Below, piece after piece: positions 59,013 through 64,000 of a stretch of DNA of 64,000 nucleotides. Each line of letters begins with the position of its first letter. Within the stretch, counting starts at the first letter, position 1. Source of the stretch: Cryptomeria japonica (lineage: Eukaryota; Streptophyta; Pinopsida; Cupressales; Cupressaceae); assembly GCF_030272615.1 (NCBI RefSeq), contig NC_081405.1, positions 308,426,014-308,490,013 on the forward strand, in the 5' to 3' direction. The translations under genes and the position numbers were made by a program. The notes beneath the pieces are model-generated. The model was given only the letters and a program-made list of their open reading frames with translations. It did not search any database and was not told the origin of the DNA.

Positions 59013-59689
59013 TACTTTTCACATTTTGAAGGACTAATATTTAGAAAATTATAGTTTTTAAATGTTTATTATTATATTTTTTTGACTACTTTTAATTAGC
59101 TTAAGTTTAATAAAAATATAAAGACAACTATTAATTATATAAATATTAAATAGTTAACTTTTAGAATAATAAGAATGTAGTTTGTCTTGATGTTCATCTT
59201 CTTAATATAATAATATTTTATCATATATATACACAAAAATTTCATATGGGGAAATATGTGTTGAACTTGTTATTATTGTAATTTAAATAAATAATAATGA
59301 AATGAACAACAAAAAATGCTCCCTAGATATCATTGTTAATGATATATTGTTTGGAAACTATTAGAACACTTCATTTATGGCTATTTTTGTGGATCTAATT
59401 GATTTTCTATCCTCATATAAAATTAATGGTGTACAATATTAGGCAACTTAATAGATATAGTTAGAGAATGATTAGAAACAGGACATTGTATTTGTAAAGG
59501 TTGAGTTGTAGTTTGAAGAACAAACACATTGCCTTAGCTTATTTTTTATAAACTCTAATCAAGAGTTTCATAATATTGGAGAGGTCATATTTATGAACAC
59601 ATACACAAGTATCATCACAACCACATCTCCATAAAGTCCTCCAAGAGTTTTGATTTATAAAAGGTGGTATAGGCTAGTACCATTACAAA
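59013..59689. other. AT-rich spacer, no gene seen
   Basis: Highly AT-rich sequence (A/T runs near 59050-59300) with no reading frame or recognised repeat. Confidence 0.6.
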
Positions 59690-60420
59690 GTATTACATTA
59701 CCACGTAAAAGTGTTGACTTAGTGGTATAACCAACAACCAAAGTGTTTTTACCCATAGGAGACCAATATTTTTTGATTACCAGATTTGCGTCCACTAGGG
59801 ATCAAAGCGCTTAGAAGGAAACCCATCCAAAGAGGTTAGAGTGAGATAAAAATTATATAGACTAAGGATTAAAACCTATTGAAGGGGCAAATAGTTCTTT
59901 GACTTAGCTCTAGCAACAAACTAGGATAAAGATGAACAAACCCACAAAGAAAAGTTCATGTGGATTCCATACCTCAGGTGCTTTAGCATGGGAAATATCT
60001 GAGTGTAAAATCATTTATGACAGCTATGGAGGGTGAACAATTTCATTAGAATAAGGGTGTATTTCTTAAATTTTCTAGGGAGCTCCTCTCCATTGTAATG
60101 AATTTGTAGCTTCGACACTCCCTCGCCCTAATTGAATCATCATTCGAATTCATTCTTATATGAACCCTTTGGCTTCTTAAGGAAAGTAATTTCATCCTAC
60201 AGGAGTCCAATAATTGATGCAATCAACTCTAGCATGAATTTGAAGGTGACATTACCAATCTACACCTCTCCCTTATTTCATGCCTCCATAATGTTTTTTG
60301 AGAGCTTCAAGTTAAAAACCTACATGTCCTCCAAATACCTATCTAAATTTCCTATGATTATATTTTTCCATAGCTTTTGTTTGCACTTGAGTTCCTCAGA
60401 GTTATCAGGTTCTAATTGAA
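59690..60420 (-). pseudogene. Decayed minus-strand coding stretch resembling element C ORF2
   Basis: Read leftwards from 60418 one frame gives QLEPDNSEELKCKQKLWKN, IIIGNLDRYLEDM, VFNLKLSKNIMEA, IGNVTFKFMLELIASIIGLL and DEITFLKKPKGSYKNEFE, interrupted only by TAG and TGA codons. Near 60100-59700 other residues (LSLYNFYLTLTSLDGFPSKR) follow in shifted frames. The segment IGNVTFKF..ELIASIIGL has the same layout as the IT-x-E-x-I-x-x-x-TGLP pattern in element C, so a remnant of that retroelement protein is the best guess. No LTR was found around it. Confidence 0.45.
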
Positions 60421-60610
60421 TTAAGTGGTCCCCCATTTCCACCACAGAGAGCTTCTTAAAAGAAAATAGGTGGGTGAAATAAAACCAGCAGTTTGGTTAG
60501 TATAGCACTTACGAGGAGAAAAGACACTGCAAATAAAAAAGGGTGCTCACCAATCAAGCATAAAATGACTTGCCAAAAGGGCAGATAAGATAGAAAAGAT
60601 AATTTTTTAA

Positions 60611-61100
60611 TTATAACCCATCATTATACTTTATGTCCTCATATATTGCCTCATGAACCAAATTCGAAAGATCACAAGAATTAGTCCAAATTTTTAAATT
60701 CTTTGAAAGTGGACCTGAGGAAGCTAATTTGTTTGTAACATATTTATCCTCCCTCCTCATGTGAATGATGTTAATATGACTAAAGATGCGAATGAGATAT
60801 TTGCACTTATCCACCATCTCTTTGCATTTCCAATTCGAAGAGGCTTCTTTTTTTAGGAAAAGGATTGTGTTTCTTGAGTCACCTTCAATAATAATATGGT
60901 TGTACTTTCTTTCATTAACTGTGATCAGACCATAATAAGTGGCAACCACCTCAACAAAGCTTGAGGTTTGTACTCCTAAGTTTTCCACATAAACCAACAT
61001 GACATTGCCTCTATGGTCCTAGACGATCTCATCCCCACCTGCCTGACTTGGGTTCCCTTAAGACAAGCGATTAAAGTTTAGCTTTAGCCAACTAGAGTCA
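60611..61100 (-). pseudogene. Minus-strand LINE: RNase H domain (degraded)
   Basis: From about 61100 leftwards the product reads SSWLKLNFNRLS, then GNPSQAGGDEIV, then in the open stretch 61000-60611 FVEVVATYYGLITVNERKYN, HIIIEGDSRNTILFLKKEAS and HINIIHMRREDKYVTNKLAS. This is the plant LINE-type RNase H (consensus FDGASKGNPG..GGG, AE..AL..GL, IEGDS, H..RE.N..AD.LA). A first Asp appears lost (FNR for FDG). It lies on the opposite strand to the split LINE and is a separate element. Confidence 0.8.
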
Positions 61101-61511
61101 TGGGGAGAGATTTAATTGAAGTTTTTTAATCCAATAGGAGGGACTCTAAACCAAGCCAAAGAGTCTGTTAAGCCCCATGACTTCACAATTTGCTAATCCA
61201 GATTGGAGGGGGTAGCAGAGAGTCTTCTTTTTTAAAAAGGTGCTCAGGTTATCTTTGACAGTAGAAATAACAATAGTGAAAAGTTCCTTAAAGAAGCACC
61301 TATTATCCTCGAACATTCTATTGTTTCTTTCTTTCCACTGATGCCACCCTGAATGGAAGATAGCCTCCCATTATACCTCTTTAATAAGGGGATGACTTCA
61401 AGGGAGGAGCCAACGGGAAACATGGTCCTTCAACTCTCTATGTCAAATCTAGTTAATAAAAAATAGATTGGAGGTCTATTTTCTGATGGTGCACAATAAA
61501 TCACATGTGAT

Positions 61512-62413
61512 TGATGCTTTCATCTTCTTTCTCATACAATGTTGAGAAACTAGAAGCCATGTTTCCTTATGTTATCAATAGTGAGGATCCTTCCATGGCA
61601 CACAATCCACTAAAAGAAACACACCTTAGGGATTGTGATAGTTTTCCAAAGGATCAACCAATTAAATTGGGGTGGGAGAGAAGGAGAAGCCAATTCATAA
61701 CCTACGCGAACCAAACACTTGCCATCCTTTGAGGGGGCCCAAATCAGTCTGTCACTAGCCTCCTATCTAAAATATTTGATATTATTGATTATCTTGAGGA
61801 GCTATAAAGCAATGCTTCTCGACAGGGGGTCAAAATCAGTCGGATCCAGATTCCATTGGGGAGGGGAAGTTCCAGGAATCCAATTATCACAAACTAGCAC
61901 TCCAAATCTAGCCTAAATTTCATCACCATAAATTCAAAGCACACACATAACCATCTATGAATCTTTCATCTTCTTTCTCTCCTAGTACACATTCGTGGAC
62001 AAACTGGAAGCCACATTTCTTAAATTATCAATAGTGAGGATCCTTCCATGGCACACAATCCACCAGAAGAAAGACACCTTATGGATCGTGCTATTTTTCC
62101 AAAGGATCAACCAATTAAATTGGCATGAAGGAGAAGGAGAAGCCAATTCATAAACTGAGCGAGCCAAACAATTCCCATTCTTGGAGAGGGCCCAAATTAG
62201 TCTCTCACGAGCCTTCTATCTAAATGTCATGATATTATTGATTATCTTGAGGAGCTCTAAAGAAGCTCTTCTTAGCGGGGGTTCAAAATCAGCCAGATCC
62301 ATATTTCATTGGGGAGGTGAAGATCTAGGAATCCAATAACCACAAACTAGGACTCAAATTCTAGCCTAAATTTCATCACCATAAATGTAGAGGATGCACA
62401 TAACCATCTATGA
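61512..62413 (-). repeat. Minus-strand LINE zf-RVT region, tandemly duplicated (2 x ~450 bp)
   Basis: The blocks 61512-61962 and 61963-62413 are near copies: both contain ATCAATAGTGAGGATCCTTC, CAAAGGATCAACCAATTAAA, TTGATTATCTTGAGGAGCT and TTTCATCACCATAAAT. On the minus strand the right block reads VSFFWWIVCHGRILTIDNL, the zf-RVT domain that lies just upstream of RNase H in plant LINEs. The left block is more decayed. The duplication differs by point changes and small indels, so it is not recent. Confidence 0.78.
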
Positions 62414-63362
62414 ATATAAATAGATCTATGTATGTTTGGAGGATTTAATTGGTTTTATGAATTATCCACTTTTATCATAATTAAATTTGGTTGGTGTTTT
62501 GATTCTTATGGTGTATGAAATTGTTCTATTGGGGGCGATGCCAAGTATCAATACATTTATCATAGAGTCATTTTGATGTGTCATTTGGTATATATCTCTT
62601 TCCAATTATCTTAGCATGCAATTATTAGGATCCACTTGTTGATCCACGACATATTGGATGTGCGAACATAGTCATACTTCTCAATGTTTGTACTCAATTA
62701 GAGAACAAATTAAGTGTCTAAATATTCAATTAAACAACTATACATATTTCGTAGGTAAGATAGTCCTCATAAAAAAATGAGTTAGATAGAAATGTAAGAA
62801 TGTGAGATAATTAAATGACGATAATGTAGGTCTTCTAATATCTTTAACACACTAAATTGATCCAAGTGTACCACTGTCTGAAAAGAGTGTGCTGGTATCC
62901 AAAAGGTTCATTGTTGTGTAGAGCCTTTAGATAATATACAATATTTTTGCAAATATCTTATTTTGGGTGATCTTTAGATATTTAAACAAATACAGTCCAC
63001 TGATACCAAGGACCCGACGACATAAACAAATTGAATACCATGCCTTTCTTTTTTTTATTTTTAAGGTTTATCTCCGTGAGAGGCGATCCTGCATCTTATG
63101 TCATGATTAGGTGAGGGATATCAAGCTGGAAGGTTAAAAGAAAATGTCAGATAAATGAACGAAGCTTCGTTTACGCAAAAGATGGAGAAGAGGGTACAGG
63201 TAGAATATATCGAAATTGGATAGAAGCTGGTACAGGTAGACTATATCTCTTTTGGATATTCAGGTGCTTCCACGTATACATTGATGGTCAAATTCAAATG
63301 GCAGTAGGTGGAGATTATACTAACAAAGTTGCAGTTTTCTTTGTCACACCGGAGGCTCGATC
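62414..63362. other. Spacer upstream of the expansin-like gene
   Basis: About 950 bp of mostly AT-rich sequence with no gene recognised. Its right part would hold the distal promoter of the expansin-like gene. Confidence 0.6.
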
Positions 63363-63375
63363 CCATTCTTTTATC

Positions 63376-63383
63376 TATAAATA
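63376..63383 (+). promoter_or_regulatory. TATA box of the expansin-like gene
   Basis: TATAAATA lies 80 bp upstream of the chosen ATG, placing transcription start near 63405-63415 and giving a 5' leader of about 50-60 bases. Confidence 0.75.
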
Positions 63384-63462
63384 CTCTTTAGAAACCTCGA
63401 GTGATTTCATTCCACTCTCTGCTAATAAAGGCGAATTTAATTTCTTATCCCTGTGTGTACGA

Positions 63463-64000
63463 ATGGCTTATCCTAGTTCAGGCAGATTATTTGCCCTGCT
63501 AATCGTGCTCGAAGCATTGTTCAGCACTGGTCACTCCACTTCTCAGTTCATAAGCTCACGGGCAGTTTATTCTGGAACTCCGGATGGTTTAGGAACTTCC
63601 AGTAATAGATACTAACATTATATATGTTACCATTATGATTTAGTTTTCACTCTGTTATTAAAGAAATGAGAACTAAGCAAGAAAAATATTAATATGCAGG
63701 CGGCGCTTGTGGATATGGTAGCTATGGGAGAGACGTCATGGCTGGAAATGCTGCTGCAGCAAGTCAGTTATTATATAGAAATGGGGCTGGATGTGGTGCT
63801 TGCTATCAGGTAATTATTATTATATAAGTAATGCACAAAAACCATTATTACTATTCTTATTATATTTTTAAATAAGCATCCCCTCAAAATACAAACCACT
63901 GGAGTGCTGAATGATGTTACCTGTTAAATAGGTGAGATGCAAAAATCAGGCCCTCTGCACAGCCAATGGAGTAACAGTAGTGGTAACAGATCATGGAGAA
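63463..64000 (+). CDS. Expansin-like protein, probably EXLB class (5' part; runs off the window)
   Basis: Expansins and expansin-like proteins are secreted wall proteins; expansins loosen cell walls, while activity of the expansin-like classes is not established. Exons: 63463-63601, 63700-63809 and 63932-64000, with GT-AG introns and phases that join cleanly (46 codons plus 1 base, then 37, then 23). The first about 25 residues (MAYPSSGRLFALLIVLEALF) form a signal peptide. Exon 2 gives SGACGYGSYGRDVMAGNAAA and YRNGAGCGACYQ; exon 3 VRCKNQALCTANGVTVVVTD. These are the Cys-rich start of the GH45-like domain 1. GCGACYQVRCK and VVVTDHGE fit EXLB better than EXLA. The ATG at 63463 was chosen because an earlier in-frame ATG (63298) lies upstream of the TATA box. 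The rest of domain 1 and domain 2 lie beyond the window. Confidence 0.85.

Noticed and set aside
63298-63462. Longer N-terminus for the expansin-like protein from the ATG at 63298
   Set aside because: That ATG lies upstream of the TATA box at 63376, and the extra residues would hide the signal peptide that starts at 63463.

Overview
The window looks like intergenic DNA from a large, repeat-rich seed-plant nuclear genome. A gymnosperm is my guess, but nothing here proves it. Almost all 64 kb is LTR retrotransposon and LINE sequence. The only host gene I can support is the start of an expansin-like gene (probably the EXLB class) at the right edge, 63463-64000, with a TATA box, a signal peptide and the first three exons.

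The left 51.6 kb is one degraded LINE on the + strand, cut into five pieces: 3-1194, 7323-8204, 12382-12604, 21729-21851 and 49874-51629. The pieces read in order through the endonuclease, reverse transcriptase (RT) and C-terminal region. The LINE was split by: (1) Copia-1, 1200-7317, + strand, target-site duplication (TSD) GTAGT; (2) a deleted gag-only Copia remnant, about 8249-12380, - strand; (3) a full Gypsy element, 12610-21723, - strand, TSD AAAGG, two 1253-bp LTRs, plus an extra ORF after integrase; (4) solo LTR A, 21857-49868, TSD CCTAG, itself the host of a nested stack. At the right end the LINE sequence abuts Copia-3, 51630-58525, + strand, TSD ATAAT.

Inside solo LTR A sits element B (23125-49814, - strand, TSD GGTGA, 3.5-kb LTRs, gag only). 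Inside B's right LTR sits element C (32422-48456, + strand, TSD ATGGG, a gag-like zinc-knuckle ORF plus a long ORF of unknown function, no RT). Inside C's unknown ORF sits element D (35292-43093, - strand, TSD GGGTC, identical-length 1227-bp LTRs, one long gag-protease ORF, no RT), and C also holds solo LTR E (44437-45800, - strand). This stack is five levels deep, and the order of insertion can be read from the TSDs.

B, C and D carry gag-type proteins but no polymerase, so they would have depended on enzymes supplied by other elements. Copia-1, Copia-3 and the Gypsy element carry full pol regions, broken by stops or frameshifts. C's unknown ORF shares a short motif pattern with the Gypsy element's extra ORF and with a decayed minus-strand stretch near 60.2 kb.

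Right of Copia-3 lie a decayed coiled-coil-like fragment (58531-59012), AT-rich sequence, the decayed minus-strand coding stretch (59690-60420), a second LINE on the - strand (RNase H at 60611-61100, and a zf-RVT region tandemly duplicated at 61512-62413), and then about 1 kb of spacer before the expansin-like gene.
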